Shown here one piece after another: positions 8,904 through 15,344 of a stretch of DNA of 23,978 bases. The translations under genes and the position numbers were made by a program. Source of the DNA: Fidelibacterota bacterium (lineage in GTDB: Bacteria; Fidelibacterota; BS150m-G59). Position 1 is the first letter of the stretch. The number at the start of each line of letters is the position of its first letter. The notes under the pieces were generated by a model. The model was given only the letters and a program-made list of their open reading frames with translations. It searched no databases and had not been told where the DNA came from. The DNA lies in the NCBI GenBank assembly GCA_016784265.1, contig JADHUZ010000001.1, forward strand, positions 1 through 23,978. Direction: 5' to 3'.

Positions 8904-8931
8904 GGGGCGCAGAATCGAAACTCCGCACCCC
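8904..8931 (-). terminator. 12-bp hairpin with UUCG tetraloop, likely transcription terminator
   Basis: On the minus strand the arms are GGGGUGCGGAGU and AUUCUGCGCCCC, closed by a UUCG tetraloop. All twelve positions pair if three G-U wobbles are allowed. On the plus strand those wobbles become A-C mismatches, so the structure belongs to minus-strand RNA. It starts 25 bp after the stop at 8956 and is followed by UUAUU, a short U-rich tail. It would end transcription of the nadC / beta-helix / tail-fragment unit before algH. Confidence 0.72.
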
Positions 8932-8955
8932 ATTAATTTATTGAGTAATCCGCTG

Positions 8956-9222
8956 TTAGAATTCAGTATCCAGCGTTGCATCATTTGGAAAAACAACATA
9001 CGGAAGTCCCCAAATGACTGCATTGTGCGGCATCTCATCATCAAAAAGCGTCCCGAAATTGATCACATCAAAAAACGCATGATGGACGGTTTTTTTATCT
9101 ACTTCACCAATTTCGTATGTTTGCTGAAAATGCTTCAAACCGGTTTCGTCAACTTCCAAAAGTTCAAATCGCTTTCGTGCTTTGTGGATATTTCCAGCAT
9201 GTTGCCGAATTACCCGTAATCG
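8956..9222 (-). pseudogene. orphan 3' coding fragment, frame-shifted relative to the beta-helix gene
   Basis: An open frame with a protein-like sequence but no credible own start. It opens at 9222, just after a stop, and reads through QHAGNIHKARKRFELLEV, TYEIGEVDKKTVHHAFFDVI and FGTLFDDEMPHNAVIWGLPY to the C-terminus FPNDATLDTEF. Composition and hydrophobic spacing look like the end of a globular protein, not a beta-helix, and the family was not recognised. It lies one reading frame away from the upstream beta-helix frame, which it overlaps at 9164-9222. It is followed by the UUCG hairpin, as expected at the true 3' end of a gene. The simplest reading is that the 5' part of this gene was lost when the beta-helix gene was joined to it. 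A TTG at 9159 could start a 67-residue product, but no ribosome binding site supports it. Confidence 0.5.
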
Positions 9223-9688
9223 TCACATCAACCAAACTCGGACTGGAATCATAGCAATAAATTCCGCCACCATAATCAGAAGCCGAATTATTACTTATGG
9301 TCACATTCTCCAAACTCGGACTGGAATTGTAGCAATAAATCCCGCCGCCAGAACCAGAAGCCGAACCGTTTTGAATGGTGAAACCGGTAATCAGCGTGAT
9401 TGTGTCAATACTACTACTGTTAAAATAAATTACATTTCCACTTTGATTCCCGTCAATAATCGTGGTTTCTCTGTCTTCGCCAATCAGTTTTATGCCGTTT
9501 GTGGCGGGCCAAGTAATGTTCTCGGTGTAAGTGCCAGCCGCAACTAACACGATGTCGCCTTCGCTTGCGGCGTTCAATCCGGCTTGGATGGTGCTGTAAT
9601 CAGCGGGGATGTTAATTGTAGTTGCAAAAAGCAAACCGCTTATCAAACCACAGATTACACGGATTAGTTTCGTTATTTTGTTATTCAT
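9164..9688 (-). pseudogene. secreted beta-helix (polymorphic outer membrane repeat-like) protein, truncated
   Basis: A 174-residue product with an N-terminal signal segment (MNNKITKLIRVICGLISGLLFA) and the typical opening IPADYSTIQAGLNAA, then GDIVLVAAGTYTENI and KLIGEDRETTIIDG. These are hallmarks of secreted right-handed parallel beta-helix proteins, usually many hundreds of residues long and ending in a sorting or anchoring domain. Here only two 26-residue units (GGGIYCYNSSPSLENVTISN type) are present. The third unit then collapses after TITGNSAT into CWKYPQSTKAI and a stop. The start ATG at 9688 has a strong AAGGAG and lies 16 bp after the nadC stop, so it is co-transcribed with nadC. Truncation, frame loss and the coherent fragment in another frame suggest a degraded gene. 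A short functional secreted protein is possible but less likely. Confidence 0.7.
9232..9387 (-). repeat. two tandem 78-bp coding repeats of the beta-helix gene
   Basis: Two direct copies start with the identical 18-mer CCAAACTCGGACTGGAAT on the plus strand, at 9232 and 9310. The period is 78 bp, or 26 codons, matching one beta-helix rung unit (GGGIYCY-SSPSL--VTI). The copies differ at scattered positions. Such repeats favour slippage or unequal recombination, which may explain the shortened gene. Confidence 0.85.
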
Positions 9689-9704
9689 TTTAGTTCTCCT
9701 TTTT

Positions 9705-10547
9705 TTAGATTAACAAACTAAAATCTATTCCGGGCGCAGAATGCGTGATTGCCCCCGAAGAAATATAATCAATTGCAAGTCCACGATACCTGCGAATTGT
9801 TTCCAGCGTCACGCCACCGGAAATTTCAATTTCGATTTTGCCGTTTATAATTGAAATCGCTTCCGTGATCCCATCGAGTGAAAAATTATCCAACATCACG
9901 CGGTTAACTGGAAAATGTAACGCTTTTTTCAATTCATCCAAATTCCGAACTTCCACTTCAACGAGCAATGTCGAGCGTTTATCGCCGATTGATTTCATGC
10001 ACGTTTCCAATGCCTGTTCAATTCCGCCAGCCGCGGCAATGTGATTTTCCTTGATTAAAATGGCATCGTATAATCCGTTCCGATGACTTTTCCCGCCACC
10101 ACAGATTACAGCATATTTTTCCAGAATTCGCAATCCGGGCGTGGTTTTGCGTGTATCAAGAATGTTTATGATTTCGTCACCAAGCGCGACAACCATTTTC
10201 CCCGTCATAGTTGCAATGCCGGAAAGTTTGCCCAAAAAATTCAGCGCAACACGCTCGCAAGCAAGAATGCCATGCGATGGTCCAGTCAATGTCAAAACTA
10301 CATCACCATTTTTGATTTTTGCACCATCTGAGCCATTTTTCACAATTTCCAATCGCTCGTCAAAATGCTGAAATATCGCCTTCACCAAATCAATCCCACA
10401 GAGAATTCCATCAGATTTTGCGATAATTTGTCCGCCGGAATGAGGATTATCCGGAATCACAGCCTCAGCCGTTAGGTCGCCGCTACAAATATCTTCTTTC
10501 AAAGCGCGTTCGATTATGTTTATGATTTCCTGAGAATTAAAATCCAC
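9705..10547 (-). CDS. nadC: nicotinate-nucleotide pyrophosphorylase (carboxylating), quinolinate phosphoribosyltransferase
   Basis: A cytosolic enzyme that converts quinolinate and PRPP to nicotinate mononucleotide, CO2 and pyrophosphate in de novo NAD synthesis. The 280-residue length is standard. Visible family motifs are GDLTAEAV 23-30, ERVALNFLGKLSGIAT 98-113, DTRKTTPGLR 131-140, GGGKSHRNGLYDAILIKENH 150-169 (binding quinolinate and PRPP), VEVEVRNLDE 196-205, ISGGVTLETI 242-251 and DYISSGAITHSAP 260-272. The start is GTG at 10547 with AGGAG five bases upstream. The leader can fold back on that ribosome binding site (see 10549-10584). No nadA or nadB is present nearby. The truncated beta-helix gene follows in the same transcript. 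The full-length product and intact motifs indicate a functional gene. Confidence 0.97.
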   Translation of the reverse strand: MDFNSQEIINIIERALKEDICSGDLTAEAVIPDNPHSGGQIIAKSDGILCGIDLVKAIFQHFDERLEIVKNGSDGAKIKNGDVVLTLTGPSHGILACERVALNFLGKLSGIATMTGKMVVALGDEIINILDTRKTTPGLRILEKYAVICGGGKSHRNGLYDAILIKENHIAAAGGIEQALETCMKSIGDKRSTLLVEVEVRNLDELKKALHFPVNRVMLDNFSLDGITEAISIINGKIEIEISGGVTLETIRRYRGLAIDYISSGAITHSAPGIDFSLLI

Positions 10548-10548
10548 G

Positions 10549-10584
10549 TTTTCTCCTGTTTTTCTGTCTTACGCAGGAGTAAAA
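10549..10584 (-). promoter_or_regulatory. nadC: leader hairpin that can sequester the nadC ribosome binding site
   Basis: In the minus-strand RNA, UUUU-A-CUCCUG pairs with CAGGAG-AAAA with one bulged A and a 15-nt loop, giving ten base pairs. The CAGGAG arm contains the nadC Shine-Dalgarno and the structure ends one base before the GTG start, so folding should reduce translation. It does not resemble a known NAD riboswitch. The rest of the gap (10585-10716) holds nothing convincing. Confidence 0.4.
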
Positions 10585-10716
10585 TCACCGCTTTATTTGC
10601 TCAGAAGTGAAAACTCCCACACGACAAATCTATGAATTTCTGCGTCTTTTTCATAGGAATTTCTAAATGAAAAGAATTGTGGAATATCGATTAGTTATCT
10701 CCGAAAAACTATACGA

Positions 10717-12819
10717 TTAAAACAACATTTCCCTGTATTTGGGCAAAAGCCAGAGATTATCTTCGACAATTGTTTCTGCTTTGTCGCAAAGTCCGCGAAG
10801 TTCATCCATCGCGGCGATTCCACGATTCACAATCATGGATGCCGTTTTTTTCGCATCGCCGTTTTGCTGAATTTGTGAGATAGTATTTCGCACAACATCC
10901 ATCGCAGCATACATTTTTGAAATCATTTTACTTATATTGTCAATTTCACGATTCAATCTGACATTTGCTTTCGTGAGCGAATTCGCCAATTGCGCCAGAT
11001 TGTTTGCGTTACGAATTAACGCAGGCAGCACCATCGTTTCCGCCATTTCGAGCAAAATTTTCATCTCGACATCTTTGATTTTGACATACGCCGCAAGTTT
11101 GATGTCATATTTTGATTTGAGTTCTTTCTCATTCAAAATGCCGTAATTTTGAAACAATTCGATCGTATCATTTTGCGTCAGAATTTTCAAGGATTCTGGC
11201 GTTGTTTTGAGATTAAGCAATCCGCGTTTTTTCGCCTCTCGTTCCCATGCTTCACCGTAATTATCGCCCTCGAACCGCACATTTTCCGTTTCTTCTACAG
11301 CGTCTCGAATCACCGCCAATGCCGCAGTAGCGCGATTTTTATGCTCTTTCAATGATTTTTCGAGCCTTCGACTAACAGCATCCAATCCAAAAGCAACAAT
11401 CAGATTCATCACCATAGCAGGCTCAGCCACATTTTGGGAAGATCCCACAGCGCGAAATTCAAATTTATTGCCCGTAAACGCCATCGGGGAAGTGCGGTTG
11501 CGATCTGTGTTATCTTTCCGAATTTGCGGCAATTTTTTGATACCAAGATTGATCGAATCGCTGATGTGATCATCCAATTCTTCATCGTTTTTAATTTTTT
11601 GGAGCAATCCACTGAGATATTCACCAAGATAAACCGACATAATCGCAGGCGGTGCTTCATTTGCGCCCAGTCGATGATCGTTTCCAGCATCGGCAACCAC
11701 CGCGCGGAGCAACGCACCATATTTTTGCACACCTATTAAAAGTCCGGAAAGAAACAGCAAAAACTGCAAATTGTGCTTTGGTTCTGTGCTCGGCTCAAAC
11801 AGATTCTTGCCGTTCGAATCCACCAAAGACCAATTCATGTGTTTTCCACTTCCATTCACGCCTTTAAACGGTTTTTCGTGAAAAAGTATGGCAAACCCGT
11901 GCTCATCAGCAGATTGTTGCAAAATTTCCATCATTTGCAAATTATGATCCACAGCGAAATTTGCTTCTTCAAAAATCGGAGCAATCTCGAACTGATTCGG
12001 AGCCACTTCGTTGTGGCGCGTTTTTGCTGGAATTCCGCGTTCGAGCATCTGGAATTCCGCATCATGCATGAAATCGAGTACTCGTGGTTTAATGGCTCCG
12101 AAATAATGATCTTCCATTTGCTGATTTTTCGCCGAAAGTCCTCCGATCAAAGTGCGACCACACAGAAGAAGATCATGCCTTTCTTCAAGAAACATTTTGT
12201 TCACCAAAAAAAATTCCTGTTCTGCCCCAATTGTCGTTTTCACACTTTTGATGCTCTTCCCTGAAAATGTTTTTATCAGCCGTTTTGCAGAATCCTCAAT
12301 CGCGTGCAATGATCGTAAAAATGGCGTTTTATTGTCTAAAACTGTGCCAGTATAAGAAAGAAATACCGACGGAATAACAAGCGTTACGGATTGTTTTGTC
12401 TTTTGAATAAACGCAGGAGAAGTGGGATCCCAAGCCGTATATCCACGCGCTTCAAAAGTACTTCGCATGCCTCCAGAAGGAAAAGAAGAAGCATCAGGTT
12501 CACCTTGAATCAATTGAACACCGGAAAACCGCTGAATTGGCAAGCCATCATCAGAAAAAGCCAGAAACGAATCGTGCTTTTCTGCTGTCATTCCGCGTTG
12601 CGGCTGAAACCAATGCGCAAAATGTGTCGCTCCATGTTCCAATGCCCATTCCTTCATCGCATGAGCCACTTCGTTCGCAACATCAGAATCAAGAGATGTT
12701 TCGTGGTCAATTGTATCCATCAATTTTAAAAATATTTTTTGATTTAAGCGCTTCTCCATGATGGATTTATTGAAAGTCATTCTACCAAAAAGATTGGAAA
12801 TATTTTCACTTTGATTCAT
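10717..12819 (-). CDS. glnN: type III glutamine synthetase
   Basis: Makes glutamine from glutamate, ammonia and ATP; it is the main ammonia-assimilating reaction. At 700 residues it fits the long GSIII family (about 700-730) and not GSI or GSII (350-470). Motifs include TTIGAEQEFFLV 195-206 (metal-binding glutamates), RHNEVAPNQFEIAP 268-281, HEKPFKGVNGSGKHMNWSL 314-332 (the GSIII form of the NGSG-H ATP/glutamate loop) and DHRLGANEAPPAIMSVYLG 381-399. The N-terminus FGRMTFN resembles other GSIII starts. The ATG at 12819 is preceded by AAAGGGG. An 87-bp gap separates it from the SLBB gene, so it may have its own promoter; the gap carries two direct TATTGGCA repeats. No GlnB or ammonium transporter gene is next to it. 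Its end meets a 168-bp gap before nadC. Confidence 0.95.
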   Translation of the reverse strand: MNQSENISNLFGRMTFNKSIMEKRLNQKIFLKLMDTIDHETSLDSDVANEVAHAMKEWALEHGATHFAHWFQPQRGMTAEKHDSFLAFSDDGLPIQRFSGVQLIQGEPDASSFPSGGMRSTFEARGYTAWDPTSPAFIQKTKQSVTLVIPSVFLSYTGTVLDNKTPFLRSLHAIEDSAKRLIKTFSGKSIKSVKTTIGAEQEFFLVNKMFLEERHDLLLCGRTLIGGLSAKNQQMEDHYFGAIKPRVLDFMHDAEFQMLERGIPAKTRHNEVAPNQFEIAPIFEEANFAVDHNLQMMEILQQSADEHGFAILFHEKPFKGVNGSGKHMNWSLVDSNGKNLFEPSTEPKHNLQFLLFLSGLLIGVQKYGALLRAVVADAGNDHRLGANEAPPAIMSVYLGEYLSGLLQKIKNDEELDDHISDSINLGIKKLPQIRKDNTDRNRTSPMAFTGNKFEFRAVGSSQNVAEPAMVMNLIVAFGLDAVSRRLEKSLKEHKNRATAALAVIRDAVEETENVRFEGDNYGEAWEREAKKRGLLNLKTTPESLKILTQNDTIELFQNYGILNEKELKSKYDIKLAAYVKIKDVEMKILLEMAETMVLPALIRNANNLAQLANSLTKANVRLNREIDNISKMISKMYAAMDVVRNTISQIQQNGDAKKTASMIVNRGIAAMDELRGLCDKAETIVEDNLWLLPKYREMLF

Positions 12820-12845
12820 TTGTTTTTCCCCTTTTTCAAATGTGA

Positions 12846-12875
12846 TATTGGCAAAGTTTTTGGGGGTTATTGGCA
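12846..12875. promoter_or_regulatory. direct repeats TATTGGCA upstream of glutamine synthetase, possible operator
   Basis: Two exact 8-bp copies (plus strand TATTGGCA at 12846-12853 and 12868-12875) are 22 bp apart, about two helical turns. They flank the 13-mer AAAGTTTTTGGGG (12853-12865) that also occurs upstream of algH. The element lies 27-56 bp before the start codon. No matching sigma54 site was found in the gene's orientation. Confidence 0.3.
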
Positions 12876-12906
12876 GACAAAATATTACTCATTCATCTTG
12901 CAATTG

Positions 12907-13359
12907 CTATCTGGTGGATAGAAACATGGTAAGATTTACAATTTGCAACGCCATTGAAATTATTGGCAAAACAGTGTTCCATGGAATCCCTTTTTTGCGC
13001 TCCACAATCACAATGTCGCCCGGCTCCATCCGAATTATTTCACCGTTTCCACGTTTCAAAAATTGTTCCACATCCACCATTAAAATGGTGTTTTCATCGC
13101 CTGAATTCCTTCGAATAACGCGAACAGATTCTAAATTTGCTTCTTTCGTGATACCACCAACAATCGCAAGCAAAGAAATAATATCGCTTTGAACCGGAAT
13201 AGAATATTGCCCCGAATTTTCGACGGCTCCCAGCACAATTACAATCATTTCCATTTCTCCGGTTTCATGATTCAAATGATAGCCCATGCCATAAGAATCC
13301 GTGCTGTTTTGCGAAAATAAAAAAACCATAGAAATGATTAAAATTAACTTTTTATTCAT
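12907..13359 (-). CDS. membrane-anchored SLBB-domain protein
   Basis: A 150-residue exported protein. It has an N-terminal hydrophobic signal (KKLILIISMVFLFSQN), then a ubiquitin-like SLBB domain of the polysaccharide-export type: VIVLGAVENSGQYSIP, DIISLLAIVGGITKEANLESV, VRVIRRN, MVDVEQFLKRG and IRMEPGDIVIVERK. A second hydrophobic segment near the C-terminus (LPIISMALQIVNLTMFL) is followed by STR. Tandem SLBB domains occur in Wza-like outer-membrane export proteins, but here there is one domain and no Poly_export domain, so the role is unknown. The start ATG at 13359 is 3 bp after the cdaA stop, so translation is probably coupled to the diadenylate cyclase gene. No exopolysaccharide genes are in the window. 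It might act as a membrane partner of CdaA in place of YbbR/CdaR, which is speculation. Confidence 0.72.
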   Translation of the reverse strand: MNKKLILIISMVFLFSQNSTDSYGMGYHLNHETGEMEMIVIVLGAVENSGQYSIPVQSDIISLLAIVGGITKEANLESVRVIRRNSGDENTILMVDVEQFLKRGNGEIIRMEPGDIVIVERKKGIPWNTVLPIISMALQIVNLTMFLSTR

Positions 13360-13362
13360 AAC

Positions 13363-14130
13363 CTATACCGATCCTTTGTAAAATTCTGTTAACGTTGAAA
13401 CCAACTCGTCTTTTGTTATGTTTTTCGTTAAATGCCCTTTTTGAGCGATACTAATTTGTCCCGTTTCCTCCGAAACAACGACTGCGATAGCATCGCTATC
13501 TTCTGTTACTCCAATCGCCGCCAAATGTCTGGTGCCAAATTGTCGCTCATCCGCATCTCGCGAAAGCGGTAAAATACACTTCGCCGCGACGATTGTTTCC
13601 TTGGCGATAATCACCGCACCATCGTGAAGCGGGCTACTCGTATTAAACACCGAAATAAGCAATTGAGGTGAAATTTTGGCATTGATACGAATGCCTTTTT
13701 CAGTGATGGAACGCAGCTGCATTTCTTGAATAATCACGATTAGTGCGCCACATTTTTGCATTGACAACTCCTGAGATGCAGATGCAATATCGTTGACCGC
13801 CTGCGTTTCTTTCGGTTTGGCAAAACGATAAAAAATCGGTGCTTGCCCAACTTTGACAAGCAAACGCCGCAATTCAGGTTGAAATAGAATCACAAACGCT
13901 ACAACCCAGACAGTCTTCAAATTATCAATCAACCATCGCATACCGCCCATGTCCAGCAAATTCACCAATATCGAAACCAGAAAAATGATAATTAATCCGG
14001 CAAACATTCTGGATGCCCTTGTGTTACGAAAATATTTTTGCAATCTGTAAAAAATAAACCCGACTACTAAAACATCCAGCATATCAATCAGCGAAATTGA
14101 AAAAAAGTTCAATTTAAGCAATTCAATCAT
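13363..14130 (-). CDS. cdaA: diadenylate cyclase, CdaA type
   Basis: A membrane enzyme that condenses two ATP into the second messenger c-di-AMP. It has 255 residues in the standard CdaA layout: three N-terminal membrane segments within about residues 10-82, then ILFQPELRRLLVKVG and the DisA_N catalytic domain. Catalytic signatures are GALIVI 128-133, SPLHDGAVII 166-175 (the DGA motif, D170 being the expected metal ligand), FGTRHLAAIG 198-207 and VVVSEETGQISIA 217-229. The usual RHR motif reads RHL (L203) here; the DNA codon is TTG. ATG at 14130 overlaps the folP stop by 4 bp (ATGA). CdaA is commonly followed by ybbR/cdaR and glmM; here an SLBB-domain gene follows and neither partner is present. 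The altered third residue might lower activity, but the rest of the domain is intact. Confidence 0.92.
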   Translation of the reverse strand: MIELLKLNFFSISLIDMLDVLVVGFIFYRLQKYFRNTRASRMFAGLIIIFLVSILVNLLDMGGMRWLIDNLKTVWVVAFVILFQPELRRLLVKVGQAPIFYRFAKPKETQAVNDIASASQELSMQKCGALIVIIQEMQLRSITEKGIRINAKISPQLLISVFNTSSPLHDGAVIIAKETIVAAKCILPLSRDADERQFGTRHLAAIGVTEDSDAIAVVVSEETGQISIAQKGHLTKNITKDELVSTLTEFYKGSV

Positions 14131-15344
14131 TCGGGATCCTTAACTCGAAAAATTTCATTGGCAACCGAGACAGCAATTTTCGTTTCCAATACATCGTGTA
14201 CACGTAAAATATGCGCCCCATTTTGCACTCCAATAACTGCGGCGGTAAGTGAGCCTTCCATTCTGTTTTTTACATCCGTATTCATAATCTTGCCAATAAA
14301 TGACTTTCTTGAAACACCCAGAAGCATCGGCTTCCGGAGGCTGTGGAACTCCCTTAAATTACGAATTATTCGCAGATTATCCTCCAACCGTTTTCCGAAT
14401 CCAATTCCAGGATCGACGATGATCTTCTCCGCATCAATTCCGCTCTCAAGGCAAAATTCAATCCGCTCCGATAAAAATTCAAAAATCTCTTGAATAACAT
14501 CCAAATAAATTGGATTATTCTGCATCGTTTGCGGATTACCTAAATGGTGCATCAAAATTACCGGAACATTAAAATCTTTCACAACTTCCACCATCTTAGA
14601 ATCAAAAGTCATGGCGGACACGTCATTTACGAGATCTGCACCTGTTTGGATGGCGGCTTTCGCAACTTCCGATTTCCGAGTATCCACCGAAATGGGAACA
14701 GAAATTTTGCCAGCCAATCCTTCAATAACCGGCAGAATTCGATTCTTTTCATCAATTACGCTGATTTCTTTCGCACCGGGACGAGTGGATTCGCCGCCGA
14801 TATCAATAATATCTGCACCATGCTTTTCCATCTCGATTCCTCTTTGAATCGCACATTCTGTATCCAAATGCCGTCCGCCGTCGGAAAATGAATCCGGCGT
14901 TACATTCAAAATGCCCATGATGGCAGGCTTTTCTGATAAATCAAACCGCCGACCATCTTTCAGAAGAAAGGATTGCCAATGTTTCTGTGGCTGGATAATT
15001 TGCTCGATTTCCCGTGCTAATTCTTTCAATTGAAACGGTTGTTTTTTCAATTTGGGAATCAAACGGGAAAATTGCTTTTCCGTGCCCATCATCAACACAT
15101 CCGATCTATCAATTTCGCAGGCTACAACACCACGAGCCGTCGCGCAATCAGCACCGAGCGAAAGCATTTCCTGCTTTAAAATATTACCAGCCGGCGATAT
15201 GATACCGCTCGCTTTGAGCAGATAGAATTTACCTTTTGGGCGCATAAAATACTTGCCAGCCGGCTCGACTGACAATTTATCCAGTTCCCTATCCAAAGTG
15301 GATTTATCCGATGCAATAATTTCCCTGACGAAAAAAGATGGCAC
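14127..15344 (-). CDS. folP: dihydropteroate synthase with N-terminal extension
   Basis: Condenses dihydropterin pyrophosphate with p-aminobenzoate in folate synthesis; the target of sulfonamides. The TIM-barrel part (about residues 140-400) carries all signatures: MGILNVTPDSFSDGG 143-157, DIGGESTRPGA 181-191, SVDTRK 219-224, VNDVSA 239-244, DPGIGFGK 311-318, GVSRKSFIG 343-351 and RVHDV 391-395. The protein has 405 residues, about 130 more than the common 270-280. The extension contains GNILKQEMLSLGAD, ARGVVACE and DVLMMGT, a conserved pre-domain known from some bacterial and archaeal DHPS proteins. The GTG start at 15344 directly follows the ftsH stop (TAA-GTG), with AAGGA 13 bases upstream inside ftsH. 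Coupled translation is likely, as it is with cdaA downstream (4-bp overlap). Confidence 0.96.
   Translation of the reverse strand: MPSFFVREIIASDKSTLDRELDKLSVEPAGKYFMRPKGKFYLLKASGIISPAGNILKQEMLSLGADCATARGVVACEIDRSDVLMMGTEKQFSRLIPKLKKQPFQLKELAREIEQIIQPQKHWQSFLLKDGRRFDLSEKPAIMGILNVTPDSFSDGGRHLDTECAIQRGIEMEKHGADIIDIGGESTRPGAKEISVIDEKNRILPVIEGLAGKISVPISVDTRKSEVAKAAIQTGADLVNDVSAMTFDSKMVEVVKDFNVPVILMHHLGNPQTMQNNPIYLDVIQEIFEFLSERIEFCLESGIDAEKIIVDPGIGFGKRLEDNLRIIRNLREFHSLRKPMLLGVSRKSFIGKIMNTDVKNRMEGSLTAAVIGVQNGAHILRVHDVLETKIAVSVANEIFRVKDPE

Noticed and set aside
8904..8931. Possible tRNA 3' half, because of the TTCGA-like loop and CACCCC end.
   Set aside because: There is no acceptor partner, anticodon arm or D arm; the segment is fully explained as a hairpin with a UUCG loop.
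8818..9219. A 133-codon plus-strand open frame covering the gap between algH and the beta-helix gene.
   Set aside because: It crosses the strand-specific hairpin and is antisense to the coherent minus-strand fragment; the sequence does not look protein-like.
10630..10656. Inverted repeat CTATGAA / TTCATAG in the gap after glutamine synthetase, considered as a terminator.
   Set aside because: The stem is short and AT-rich with a 13-nt loop and no following U-run on the minus strand; it is likely by chance.
10667..10720. A 17-codon plus-strand ORF reading MKRIVEYRLVISEKLYD, with AGGA upstream, resembling the first residues of DUF1737-like small proteins.
   Set aside because: It ends at once in a stop that overlaps the glutamine synthetase stop. 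It is too short for a domain and no continuation was found in other frames, so it is at best a remnant.
12846..12875. Sigma54 promoter for glutamine synthetase, suggested by TTGGCA.
   Set aside because: The TTGGCA elements are on the opposite strand to the gene and lack a TGC at the -12 position.
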